In this document: piece by piece, positions 6,898-13,879 of the stretch
Layout of the letters: every line of letters begins with the position of its first letter
Position numbering within the stretch: the stretch's first letter is position 1
Source of the DNA: CBDUVZ01 sp965370805
GTDB taxonomy: Bacteria; Hydrothermota; Tepidihabitantia; Tepidihabitantales; Tepidihabitantaceae
DNA length: 19,065 nt
Assembly: GCA_965370805.1 (NCBI GenBank)
Contig: CBDUVZ010000056.1
Coordinates: forward strand, 1 to 19,065
Direction of reading: 5' to 3'
Translations under genes and position numbers: made by a program
The notes under the pieces: generated by a model
The model's input: only the letters and a program-made list of their open reading frames with translations
What the model was told of the DNA's origin: nothing
Database searches by the model: none

Positions 6898-6986
6898 GAA
6901 AACCACTGATAAACACAGATAAACGCAGGCAGAACAGAACGACTCGATTCCCGGATCTGTGTCGATCTGTGTCCCTCTGTGGTTTC
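6898..6986. repeat. Inverted pair of CACAGAT-type repeats overlapping a gene start
   Basis: The left arm (6898-6929) is ACCACTGATAAACACAGAT-like with a period of about 10 nt. The right arm (6953-6986) is the reverse complement type, CTGTGTCNAT repeated, ending TGTGGTTTC. They are imperfect inverted copies separated by 23 nt and could fold into a long hairpin. The right arm contains the GTG used as start codon of the gene at 6969. A single left-arm-type unit also occurs at 4641-4662. Confidence 0.7.
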
Positions 6987-8168
6987 TCTCTTCTGTTTCT
7001 CTGTCTGCTGGTGCTGAGTTGTCTGCCGAGCGAGCCGACCGTCACGCGCCCGAGTCATTTCTCGGACTTGCAGTACGACACGGCAATCCGGAAGTACAAA
7101 GCACTGATGGAGAAGCGCTACGAGGGAAAGGACAAGTCCTACGTGCTGTCGCTGCTGGACTACGCGGTTACGAACCTGTACGGCGGTCGCACCGACACCG
7201 CGAAGCAGGCTTTCACCGCCGGGTACAAGGTGGACGACGGCCGGATTCCGGAGGCGGCCAAGTTTTACCAGTGGCTGCAGGTCGATTCGCGCAAAGTGTA
7301 CCGGCTGACGAAGCGCGAGCGGGAGTTGTGCCATTTCTACCTGGGGCTCTGCTACCTGTTCGAGGACGACCTTGAGGAATCGCTGGTCGAGTTCAAGAAG
7401 CTGCGCCAGCGGGACCAGGAGGCATCAATGCTGCCGCTGGTCAACTTCTACATGGGGTTGGTGTACGAGAAGCAGGGGTTGTACGACGACGCGCTGCTTG
7501 AGTACCGGGCCCTTGAGGAGATGTACTGGGTGAATTCCTCCCGGTTTTCCGCGTCGGTGCCGAACTTTCCCGGCGCCCCCGGCCTGGTGGAACGGGTCGA
7601 AAGGCTGCAGCGGGAAGGCGGCTTTCTTCCCAACGCGGGCCGTGAGTCCGACCGGGTGGAGTTGGTCGTCCATGTCGACCACCAGTTCTACCCGTCGACC
7701 GGCAGGACCGAGGTGTATGCTGACGGCGAACTGGTCGCCACGATGCCGCCCTACGTTGATAACTTCGCGGTCCGGTTGAGCGAGGCCGAGGCGAGTCGGG
7801 AGGCGCTGCAGAAGGCAAGCGCCGAAGCAACCCGGGCCGGAATCCGCTGCTGCGGCACGCTGCTGGCCCACCATTTCTTCGGCGAGGGCGGGGCCGAAGT
7901 GGTGGACCTGACGGCCGATATCGCGCTGGGTGACGAGCGCGACGACAAGGACCCGAGGCTCTGGCCTTATGCCACGGCTGCCGTTTCTCTGGTGCGGACC
8001 GAAATACCGGCGGCGGCCAGCGAGCTGAAGCTGGTCTTCCATGCCCGGAACGGTGGCAGGTCGGGGTCGTGCGTCTACCCGCTCAGCGGTGAGCACGCAA
8101 GAGTGCATTCCGCGGCTGGCATGTATTTCCTGCTGGCCGGCCTGGCAGAGGAGTTCTATGTGTATTGA
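6969..8168 (+). CDS. COG3014-like TPR lipoprotein of the LpoB/YcfL cluster
   Basis: The product is 399 residues. A hydrophobic leader ends VLSC (Cys18), giving a lipoprotein. Tetratricopeptide-like helices occupy about residues 40-190, for example FYLGLCYLFEDDLEESLVEF and FYMGLVYEKQGLYDDALLEY. A mainly beta C-terminal half follows, with a DPRLWPYATAAVSLVRTEIP segment of the type I recall in COG3014 proteins. Function is unknown; its place between LpoB-like and YcfL-like genes suggests an outer-membrane or periplasmic assembly role. The start is uncertain. GTG 6969 lies inside a repeat arm, has no ribosome-binding site, and gives a leader without Lys or Arg. The frame is open upstream to a TGA at 6897, but with no ATG, GTG or TTG. 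Confidence 0.7.
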   Translation: MSLCGFSLLFLCLLVLSCLPSEPTVTRPSHFSDLQYDTAIRKYKALMEKRYEGKDKSYVLSLLDYAVTNLYGGRTDTAKQAFTAGYKVDDGRIPEAAKFYQWLQVDSRKVYRLTKRERELCHFYLGLCYLFEDDLEESLVEFKKLRQRDQEASMLPLVNFYMGLVYEKQGLYDDALLEYRALEEMYWVNSSRFSASVPNFPGAPGLVERVERLQREGGFLPNAGRESDRVELVVHVDHQFYPSTGRTEVYADGELVATMPPYVDNFAVRLSEAEASREALQKASAEATRAGIRCCGTLLAHHFFGEGGAEVVDLTADIALGDERDDKDPRLWPYATAAVSLVRTEIPAAASELKLVFHARNGGRSGSCVYPLSGEHARVHSAAGMYFLLAGLAEEFYVY

Positions 8169-8184
8169 AGAAAAGGAGAAGACG

Positions 8185-8610
8185 ATGAGACGGAGTTTTG
8201 TCACGCTGTGTCTGGGATTTGTAATCCTGGCGCTCGCGGTCGGGTGCAGTGCCCGAATCAATTCGGTGATGATCGACCGGGACGCGGGCACCGAGCGCTG
8301 GGATATCGACAACATCTTCCTGTCGAGCGACATCAGGATACTGGACATCAAGGAAGAAGTGAAGGACGAAGTACTGTTCGTGAACATCCTGATCAAAAAC
8401 GGCTGGGGCATGCGCATCGGCGGCAAGCTCAAAGTGCAGTTCTACGGCACGAACGGGGTCCAGCTTGACGACCCGTGGGGCTGGCACCAGATCAACCTCG
8501 AGTCACTGCAGGAGGAATGGTTCCGGTTCATGGCCCCGAGGAAAGCCGACCAGATCGGCCGGATGAAGATCATGGTCCGGGGCATCAACAAGTACTCGTC
8601 GTCGGGTTAG
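8185..8610 (+). CDS. YcfL/DUF1425-like lipoprotein
   Basis: The product is 141 residues with a lipoprotein signal ending LAVGC (Cys21). The mature start SARINSVMIDRDAG, then DNIFLSSDIRILDI, an EVLFVNILIKN strand, a WGWHQINLESLQ segment and a closing MKIMVRGINK strand follow the layout of DUF1425/YcfL, a small beta-sandwich lipoprotein. In enterobacteria ycfL precedes lpoB, and here the order is lpoB, COG3014-like, ycfL-like. AAAGGAG about 8 nt before ATG 8185 sets the start, 16 nt after the preceding stop, so the two are co-transcribed. A stable hairpin overlaps the stop codon and probably ends the unit. Molecular role is not established. Confidence 0.72.
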   Translation: MRRSFVTLCLGFVILALAVGCSARINSVMIDRDAGTERWDIDNIFLSSDIRILDIKEEVKDEVLFVNILIKNGWGMRIGGKLKVQFYGTNGVQLDDPWGWHQINLESLQEEWFRFMAPRKADQIGRMKIMVRGINKYSSSG

Positions 8611-8645
8611 CCGCCGGTTCCCCGGTGGTTTTCGGAGCCGGCGGC
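8610..8645 (+). terminator. Hairpin at the end of the envelope lipoprotein cluster
   Basis: GCCGCCGG (8610-8617) pairs perfectly with CCGGCGGC (8638-8645) across a 20-nt loop and starts at the last base of the YcfL-like stop codon. No T-run follows, so it may act as an end-protecting hairpin or a weak terminator. Confidence 0.4.
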
Positions 8646-8680
8646 GGCTGGCCGGATTCTGTCGGGCTGCGGCCCACCGG

Positions 8681-8708
8681 GAATGCCGAATGCCGATTTC
8701 CGAATTCT
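8681..8708 (+). repeat. Heptad-period array, GAATGCC type
   Basis: Four in-phase 7-nt units begin with two identical GAATGCC copies and then degrade. The unit type matches 5508-5535 and, as reverse complement, 16736-16763. Confidence 0.65.
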
Positions 8709-8748
8709 GCATTTGCGGTTCGCAACTGCGCTGATGGACACATATCCG

Positions 8749-8797
8749 GGATGCGGATAGCGGTCAGCGGCATGCGGAAGGCAGTGATTGGAGGACG
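8749..8797 (+). repeat. Heptad-period array ending at the AlkD ribosome-binding site
   Basis: Seven in-phase 7-nt units of GNNNGCG type run from 8749 and then degrade. The GGAGG ribosome-binding site of ATG 8799 lies in the last two units. Confidence 0.6.
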
Positions 8798-8798
8798 G

Positions 8799-9503
8799 AT
8801 GATTGTCCAGGAAATACAGCAGGAACTCAGGAAACACGTGGACCGGGAGTACCGCGACGGCGCGAAGGCGTATTTCAAGGAGCCGATTGAACTGCACGGG
8901 GTGAGAACCCCGATTGTGCGTCGGATTGCGGCCAGGTACTACACCAGCCTGGTGAAGAAACTGAAAAAGGATGCGGTGTTTGAGTTGTGCGAAGACCTGC
9001 TGAAAACCGGGTACGGCGAGGAGCGGACGATTGCGTTCGACTGGGCCTTCCGGGTGCGGACGCGCTTCGAAGTCGGTGACTTCACCGTATTCGAGTCCTG
9101 GCTGAGGAAGTACGTGTCCAACTGGGCTGCGTGCGACGACCTCTGTTGTCACGCGCTGGGCGATTTCATCTTCCGGTTTCCCCGGTTTCTTTCAACGGTC
9201 AGAAAGTGGGCCAGGTCGGACAACCGGTGGCTCAGACGCGCGGCCGCGGTGGTCCTGATCTACTCTGTCCGGAGAGACAGGAACACCGAAGTGGCCTACG
9301 AGATAGCGGACACGCTCCTGATGGACGAAGACGACTTGGTGCAGAAGGGGTACGGCTGGATGCTCAAGGAAATCAGCAACCGTCACCCGCAGGACGTACT
9401 CGACTATGTCCTCGGACACAAGGCGACTATGCCGAGAACCGCTTTCCGGTATGCGATTGAGAAGCTTCCGCCGGCTATGAAAAAGGAAGCGATGGCCGGA
9501 TGA
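8799..9503 (+). CDS. alkD: AlkD-like DNA alkylation repair protein
   Basis: The product is 234 residues, all helical in appearance, as expected for the HEAT-like repeat fold of PF08713. AlkD is a DNA glycosylase that excises N3- and N7-alkylpurines without flipping the base. The catalytic cleft residues known from Bacillus cereus AlkD have clear counterparts: W109 and D113 in SNWAACDDLC, and W187 in GYGWMLKE. The C-terminal MPRTAFRYAIEKLP motif is typical of this family branch. ATG 8799 is preferred over upstream in-frame starts because GGAGG stands 6-7 nt before it and the N-terminus then aligns with the family. It seems to be expressed separately from the lipoprotein genes upstream; the region between is repeats and a hairpin. 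Confidence 0.88.
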   Translation: MIVQEIQQELRKHVDREYRDGAKAYFKEPIELHGVRTPIVRRIAARYYTSLVKKLKKDAVFELCEDLLKTGYGEERTIAFDWAFRVRTRFEVGDFTVFESWLRKYVSNWAACDDLCCHALGDFIFRFPRFLSTVRKWARSDNRWLRRAAAVVLIYSVRRDRNTEVAYEIADTLLMDEDDLVQKGYGWMLKEISNRHPQDVLDYVLGHKATMPRTAFRYAIEKLPPAMKKEAMAG

Positions 9504-9522
9504 GGAGCGAGCGGGAAGTCAG

Positions 9523-9564
9523 AAGGCAAATTGCAGAGTGCAAATATCAAAGTGCAAAATGAGG
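9523..9564 (+). repeat. Heptad-period array, family B copy 2
   Basis: Six 7-nt units in phase, nearly identical to 4675-4716. The element begins about 20 nt after the alkD stop codon. Confidence 0.8.
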
Positions 9565-9569
9565 AATCG

Positions 9570-9621
9570 AAAACCGCCAAGGCCGCCAAGAACGCCAAAG
9601 TTGTGGACCGGAACGGAGAGG
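9570..9621 (+). repeat. 9-nt-period unit plus linker module, copy 3
   Basis: The CGCCAAGG unit (9570-9600) is followed by the GGACCGGAACGGAGAGG linker (9603-9621). The order matches the copies at 4536-4589 and 6801-6851, with about five base differences. Confidence 0.75.
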
Positions 9622-9646
9622 TAGGACATCAAAAGCACTGAGGTAG

Positions 9647-9667
9647 AACGCAGAGTGCAAAGCACAA
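9647..9667 (+). repeat. Short heptad array containing a start codon
   Basis: Three 7-nt units lie in phase, including an exact AGTGCAA unit as in family B. The GTG at 9655, the only usable start codon for the next gene, is inside this unit. Confidence 0.55.
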
Positions 9668-10620
9668 CAGGTATCAGCCTCGTAATTCTGTCGTTCGGCA
9701 TCCTGCTGAACATGGGCTGCCGGAAACCTGAAGAGCCGGAAGAGATATCCTGGGTCGAGGTGAACGACTTTGTCTACCAGTTGCAGGAGATCGACCTCAC
9801 CGCAATCGGGAACACCAGATTCGACCTGGTAGTCATCGACTATTCCCGGGAAGGCGATGAAGAAACCAGATTCACCAGCCAGGAGATTGCAGTCCTCCGA
9901 AACAGCCCGGGCGGGCCCAAGCTGGTGCTGGCGTACGTGAGCATCGGCGAAGCCGAGGACTACCGCTGGTACTGGCAGGAAAGCTGGGACGCGGACCACG
10001 ACGGGATTCCGGACCCGGACGCGCCGTCATGGCTCGGGCCGGGCAACCCGGAATGGGAAGGGAACTACAAAGTCAAGTACTGGGAGCCGGGCTGGCAGGC
10101 GATTATCTTCGGGGACTCGACCAGCTATCTGGACAAAGTCGTTGCAGCAGGGTTCGACGGAGTATACCTTGACATTATCGACGCGTACGAGTACTGGGGC
10201 CCGGACGGGGAAAGCGGACTGGAGCGGGTGACCGCGGAGCAGGAGATGGTCGAGTTCGTGCAGGCCGTCGCCACGTATGCCCGGGTGGAGATGGGAATGA
10301 CCGGTTTCGGCGTCTTTCCCCAGAATGGCGAGGCGTTGTCCGTTCATCCTGACTATGTGCAGACGGTCACCGGCATCGGGCGGGAAGACACCTGGTACGA
10401 CGAAAATGACCCGCAGCCGCCTGAGCATACCGCCGAAGTCATCGCCGGGCTGGACGTGTTCCGGCAGGCAGGCAAGCTGGTGCTCGCAACGGACTACGCT
10501 CGCAGGCAAGAGCTGATTGACGACTTCTACGCCCGGGCCGAAGCGAAAGGCTACGTACCGTACGCCACGGGCCGGGACCTGGACGCGCTGACGATTAACC
10601 CGGGCCACGAGCCGGATTGA
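9655..10620 (+). CDS. GH114 / TM1410-type endo-alpha-1,4-polygalactosaminidase-like lipoprotein
   Basis: The product is 321 residues with a hydrophobic leader ending NMGC (Cys22), probably a lipoprotein. The TIM-barrel signatures of the TM1410/MJ1477 family (PF03537, glycoside hydrolase 114) are present: LVVIDYS (58-64), LAYVSIGEAEDYRWYW (92-107), NYKVKYWEPGWQ (137-148), GVYLDIIDAYEYW (169-181) and FPQNGE (221-226). A DADHDGIPD loop (112-120) resembles a calcium loop but is common in this branch. Relatives cleave galactosaminogalactan-like polymers, and many were once misnamed cysteinyl-tRNA synthetases. The start is doubtful. GTG 9655 lies in a heptad repeat and gives a leader without basic residues. 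The frame upstream, open to a TAG at 9622, would add K, R and R but has no canonical start. Confidence 0.82.
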   Translation: MQSTTGISLVILSFGILLNMGCRKPEEPEEISWVEVNDFVYQLQEIDLTAIGNTRFDLVVIDYSREGDEETRFTSQEIAVLRNSPGGPKLVLAYVSIGEAEDYRWYWQESWDADHDGIPDPDAPSWLGPGNPEWEGNYKVKYWEPGWQAIIFGDSTSYLDKVVAAGFDGVYLDIIDAYEYWGPDGESGLERVTAEQEMVEFVQAVATYARVEMGMTGFGVFPQNGEALSVHPDYVQTVTGIGREDTWYDENDPQPPEHTAEVIAGLDVFRQAGKLVLATDYARRQELIDDFYARAEAKGYVPYATGRDLDALTINPGHEPD

Positions 10621-10640
10621 GAAGAAGATTGCGGCCAACT

Positions 10641-10665
10641 CCGGGAATAGAGTTATGCTTCCCGG
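10641..10665 (+). terminator. Hairpin between the GH114-like gene and the serpin
   Basis: CCGGGAA (10641-10647) pairs with TTCCCGG (10659-10665) across an 11-nt loop, 21 nt after the stop codon. There is no clear T-run, only a TTATCTTTG stretch further on. It is a plausible weak terminator because a promoter follows at once. Confidence 0.45.
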
Positions 10666-10677
10666 GGTAGGTTATCT

Positions 10678-10705
10678 TTGACTGGCGACCGGTTTCAGGT
10701 AGTTT
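10678..10705 (+). promoter_or_regulatory. Possible serpin promoter
   Basis: TTGACT (10678-10683) is followed after 16 bp by TAGTTT (10700-10705). The start would be near 10712, with a short leader that contains AGGAGG before ATG 10735. The -10 is poor, so this is less certain than the other promoters here. Confidence 0.4.
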
Positions 10706-10734
10706 ATGTTGCTGGTCGCAAACAGGAGGATAAT

Positions 10735-11970
10735 ATGAAGAAGCGTCTGCTCTGCTCTGTACTGGCCGTGGTGATTGCATCCTGCGTTGCAGCCACGGAT
10801 GGACCCGCCCGCGCACCGGCAGCCGACCCGCAGGCGGGAGCGCAAATCATCCAGGCTGACAATGAGTTGGGGTTCAAGCTGTTCAAAGACCTGTTCTCAC
10901 CGGAGCCGGCGGAGAACATCTTCATATCCCCGACCAGCATTGCCATGGCCCTGGCGATGACCTGGAACGGTGCTGAAGGCAAAACCCGGGACGCGATAGC
11001 CGAGGTCCTGGGCGTTTCAGGCATGAACGCCCTTGACGTGAATATCGCCAATTCCGCAATCCTGGCCGCGCTGAAGGCCGCAGACCCCAAAGTCCAGCTC
11101 GAAATCGCCAATTCGCTCTGGGGCAGACAGGGTATTCCGTTCTCCGAGAAGTTCATCCGGACGAATGCCGGGTACTACGATGCCGAAATCACCGACCTGG
11201 ACTTCGCTGACCCGAAGACCCCGGACGTCATCAACGGCTGGGTGAAGAAGAAGACTCACGACAAGATCGAGCAGATTGTCGGCAGGATTGACCCGCTGGA
11301 CGTGCTCTTCCTGATTAACGCGGTCTACTTCAAAGGCCGGTGGACCGACGAGTTCGATAAAGACTTGACCCGGGACCGGGATTTCCACCTGGCGGACGGC
11401 AGCACGAAGCAGCACTCGATGATGCGCCGGAGCGGCGACTACCTGTACTACGAAGCTGAGGAGTTCCAGGCAATCAGCCTGCCGTACGGCACCGAGCGGT
11501 TTGAGATGCTCATCTTCCTGCCCGGTGAGGAGACCGGTCTTGCCGGTTTCGTCAGCGAGTTGGACCCGGAGAACTGGAATCAGTGGCTGGCCTCGATGAG
11601 CACGAAAGAAGGCGAAATCGTGCTGCCCAGGTTCAAGCTCGAATACGAGAAGACGCTGAACGAAGTGCTCTCGGCTCTGGGAATGGAGATTGCGTTTGAC
11701 CGGGTGCAGGCCGACTTCAGCGGGATGCTCATCGCACCGATTGATATGGCTTTCTACATCAGCGAAGTGCTGCACAAGACGTTCGTCGAAGTGAACGAAG
11801 AAGGGACCGAAGCCGCGGCGGTGACATCGGTGAAGATGGCCCTGACCGCGATGCCGCGGGAGAGAGACAGGTTCACGATGGTCGTCGACCGGCCGTTCTT
11901 CTACGCAATCCGCGACCGCCAGACCGGCGCGGTGCTGTTCCTCGGCGCGGTCACCGACCCGGAGTCGTAG
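10735..11970 (+). CDS. Serpin-family protease inhibitor, predicted lipoprotein
   Basis: The product is 411 residues. The signal peptide ends VIASC (Cys17), a good lipobox, so the inhibitor should be membrane-anchored. The serpin core is complete: NIFISPTSIAMALAM (61-75), INAVYFKGRW (194-203), SLPYGTERFEMLIFLP (248-263), the hinge EEGTEAAAVT (355-364) and the distal DRPFFYAIRDRQTGAVLFLG (385-404). The hinge has small residues, as needed for loop insertion, so it should be an inhibitory serpin that traps serine or cysteine proteases covalently. Counting from E355 as P17 puts P1 at Thr371 and P1' at Ala372. AGGAGG before ATG 10735 sets the start. The permease gene follows after 33 nt and may be co-transcribed. 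Target protease is unknown. Confidence 0.92.
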   Translation: MKKRLLCSVLAVVIASCVAATDGPARAPAADPQAGAQIIQADNELGFKLFKDLFSPEPAENIFISPTSIAMALAMTWNGAEGKTRDAIAEVLGVSGMNALDVNIANSAILAALKAADPKVQLEIANSLWGRQGIPFSEKFIRTNAGYYDAEITDLDFADPKTPDVINGWVKKKTHDKIEQIVGRIDPLDVLFLINAVYFKGRWTDEFDKDLTRDRDFHLADGSTKQHSMMRRSGDYLYYEAEEFQAISLPYGTERFEMLIFLPGEETGLAGFVSELDPENWNQWLASMSTKEGEIVLPRFKLEYEKTLNEVLSALGMEIAFDRVQADFSGMLIAPIDMAFYISEVLHKTFVEVNEEGTEAAAVTSVKMALTAMPRERDRFTMVVDRPFFYAIRDRQTGAVLFLGAVTDPES

Positions 11971-12003
11971 CGGCTGCGGTCCGGCGGCCCGGGCGGATTT
12001 GAC

Positions 12004-13851
12004 ATGAAGCTGCAGAAAGGTCTCGGTCTACCTCAGGTGTTCGCAATTGCGACCGGCGCAATGATCAGTTCCGGTCTTTTCATCCTGCCCGGGGTCCTCT
12101 TTGCCAAAGCCGGCCCGAGCGTCATCCTGGCCTACATTGTGGCCGGCGTGGTGGTCCTGCCCGCCCTGTTCGCCAAAGCGGAGATGGGAACCGCAATGCC
12201 CAAAGCCGGGGGCAGCTACTTCTTCATCGAGCGGAGCATGGGTTCGGCCGCCGGCACTATCGGGGGATTCGCAAGCTGGTTTTCGCTCAGCCTCAAGAGT
12301 GCGTTCGCGCTCATCGGCATCGGCGTGCTGGCGACCCTGGTCAAACCGGACATCACCGCCTGGCAGGTTAAGCTCATCGCGGTCAGTCTCTGCGTGCTGT
12401 TCACTTTCTTCAATCTTGTCAGCGTCAAGCTCACAGGCCGGGTCCAGATAGTACTGGTGGTCCTGCTCCTGGCACTGCTGGCGCTGTATGTGTTCCGGGG
12501 TGTGGTTGCGATTGACGGGGAGCGCTTTACACCCTTTCTGCCCTATGGCACCCGGGCGTTTTTCGCGACCTGCGGGATGGTCTTCATATCGTTCGGCGGT
12601 CTGACCAAAGTCGCGAGCGTGGCCGAAGAAATCAAGGACCCGGGGAAGAATATCCCGCGCGGGATGCTGCTGGCGCTCTGCGTGGTGCTGTTCACCTACG
12701 TGCTGACGGTTTTCGTGACGGTCGGCGTGCTTGACGGCCACGAACTGGCGGACTCGCTCACACCCCTGTCCGCGGGCGGGCAGAAGGCATTCGGTACGTT
12801 CGGCAGCGTGGCGATGGCTTTCGCCGGGATGCTGGCTTTCATATCCACGGCGAATGCCGGGATACTGGCGTCATCCCGGTTCCCGCTGGCGATGAGCCGC
12901 GACCAGTTGCTGCCCGGGTTCCTCGCCCAGGTGAACCGGCGTTTCAGAACCCCTCATTTCTCCATAATCGCCACGGCGCTGTTCATGATTGTGGCAATCG
13001 TGTTTCTGGACCTGGAGAACCTGGTCAAAGTGGCTTCGACCATGAAGATCATCCTGTTCATGTTCGTGGTGATGGCGGTCATCATCATGCGCGAGTCGAA
13101 GATTGCCAACTACCGACCGGCATTCCTGTCACCCCTGTATCCCTGGCTGCAGATTGTCGGAATCGCGTTCTACGGCTTCTTCCTGTACGAAATGGGGGGA
13201 GTGGCTCTTCTCGCAACCGCGGGGTTCATTCTGGTCAGTCTCATCTGGCACGAGGCGTACGTCCGCCGGCGGGTGAGCCGCAAGTCCGCGCTGCTGTATA
13301 TTATTGAGCGAGTGACGGCTCGTGAGATAGCCGGCGGTTCGCTCCGCGATGAGTTGCGTGGAATCCTCCGCGAGCGGGACGAGATTGCCACGGACCGGTT
13401 CGACCGCCTGATCGAGGAATGCGTTGTGCTCGACATCGAAGAGCAGCCGGGGCTGGACGAGCTGACCAGGAGGATTGCCGATTCGGTCGCGCCCAGGGTC
13501 GGGATGAACCCGGAGAAACTGTACGGGCTTCTGTTCGACCGGGAGCAGGAGACTTCAACCGCGCTGAACCCGAGGCTTGCGATACCGCACGTGGTGATTG
13601 AGGGAGAGAAGAAGTTCGACATCCTGATTGCCCGGTGCCGGGAAGGCGTTTTCTTCTCAGACTCGGCGCCGCGGGTCAGGACGGTGTTCGTGATTGTCGG
13701 CACCCGGGATGAGCGCAACTTTCACTTGCGGGCGCTGGCCGCGATTGCCCAGATTGCGCACGAACCGGGCTTTGAAGAACGCTGGGTTGCGGCCAGGGAC
13801 AGCAAGGCCCTGCGCGACCTGGTGCTGCTGGGCCGGCGGAAGCGACAGTAG
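12004..13851 (+). CDS. APC-family amino-acid permease fused to a PTS EIIA type-2 domain
   Basis: The product is 615 residues. Residues 1 to about 415 carry around 12 hydrophobic segments with the APC substrate motif GAMISSGLFILPG (18-30) and the TKVASVAEEIKDPGKNIPRG loop. A basic linker (about 420-485) is followed by a soluble domain resembling PTS EIIA of the fructose/PtsN class. Its RLAIPHVVIEG segment places the phospho-acceptor histidine at H529, and NFHLRALAAIAQI is the usual closing helix. The permease should import amino acids across the inner membrane. The EIIA domain suggests control by phosphorylation or sensing of carbon and nitrogen state. No ribosome-binding site is evident, and the gene lies 33 nt after the serpin, so coupled expression is likely. 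Substrate unknown. Confidence 0.9.
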   Translation: MKLQKGLGLPQVFAIATGAMISSGLFILPGVLFAKAGPSVILAYIVAGVVVLPALFAKAEMGTAMPKAGGSYFFIERSMGSAAGTIGGFASWFSLSLKSAFALIGIGVLATLVKPDITAWQVKLIAVSLCVLFTFFNLVSVKLTGRVQIVLVVLLLALLALYVFRGVVAIDGERFTPFLPYGTRAFFATCGMVFISFGGLTKVASVAEEIKDPGKNIPRGMLLALCVVLFTYVLTVFVTVGVLDGHELADSLTPLSAGGQKAFGTFGSVAMAFAGMLAFISTANAGILASSRFPLAMSRDQLLPGFLAQVNRRFRTPHFSIIATALFMIVAIVFLDLENLVKVASTMKIILFMFVVMAVIIMRESKIANYRPAFLSPLYPWLQIVGIAFYGFFLYEMGGVALLATAGFILVSLIWHEAYVRRRVSRKSALLYIIERVTAREIAGGSLRDELRGILRERDEIATDRFDRLIEECVVLDIEEQPGLDELTRRIADSVAPRVGMNPEKLYGLLFDREQETSTALNPRLAIPHVVIEGEKKFDILIARCREGVFFSDSAPRVRTVFVIVGTRDERNFHLRALAAIAQIAHEPGFEERWVAARDSKALRDLVLLGRRKRQ

Positions 13852-13879
13852 CTCCGGCCCGGGCGTCGGACGTGCAGCG

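Noticed and set aside
5567..7045. Minus-strand ORF of 492 codons.
   Set aside because: It is antisense to two good coding frames and several intergenic repeats. The repeats explain its translated low-complexity stretches.
7425..8432. Minus-strand ORF of 335 codons.
   Set aside because: It is antisense to the COG3014-like and YcfL-like lipoprotein genes, which have lipoboxes and correct spacing.
9655..10620. Naming the product a cysteinyl-tRNA synthetase, as some TM1410 relatives have been.
   Set aside because: There are no HIGH or KMSKS motifs, and the protein has a lipoprotein leader and GH114-type barrel motifs.
13852..13879. Bidirectional terminator between the convergent permease and PQQ genes.
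   Set aside because: The 28-nt spacer shows no convincing stem or T-run.
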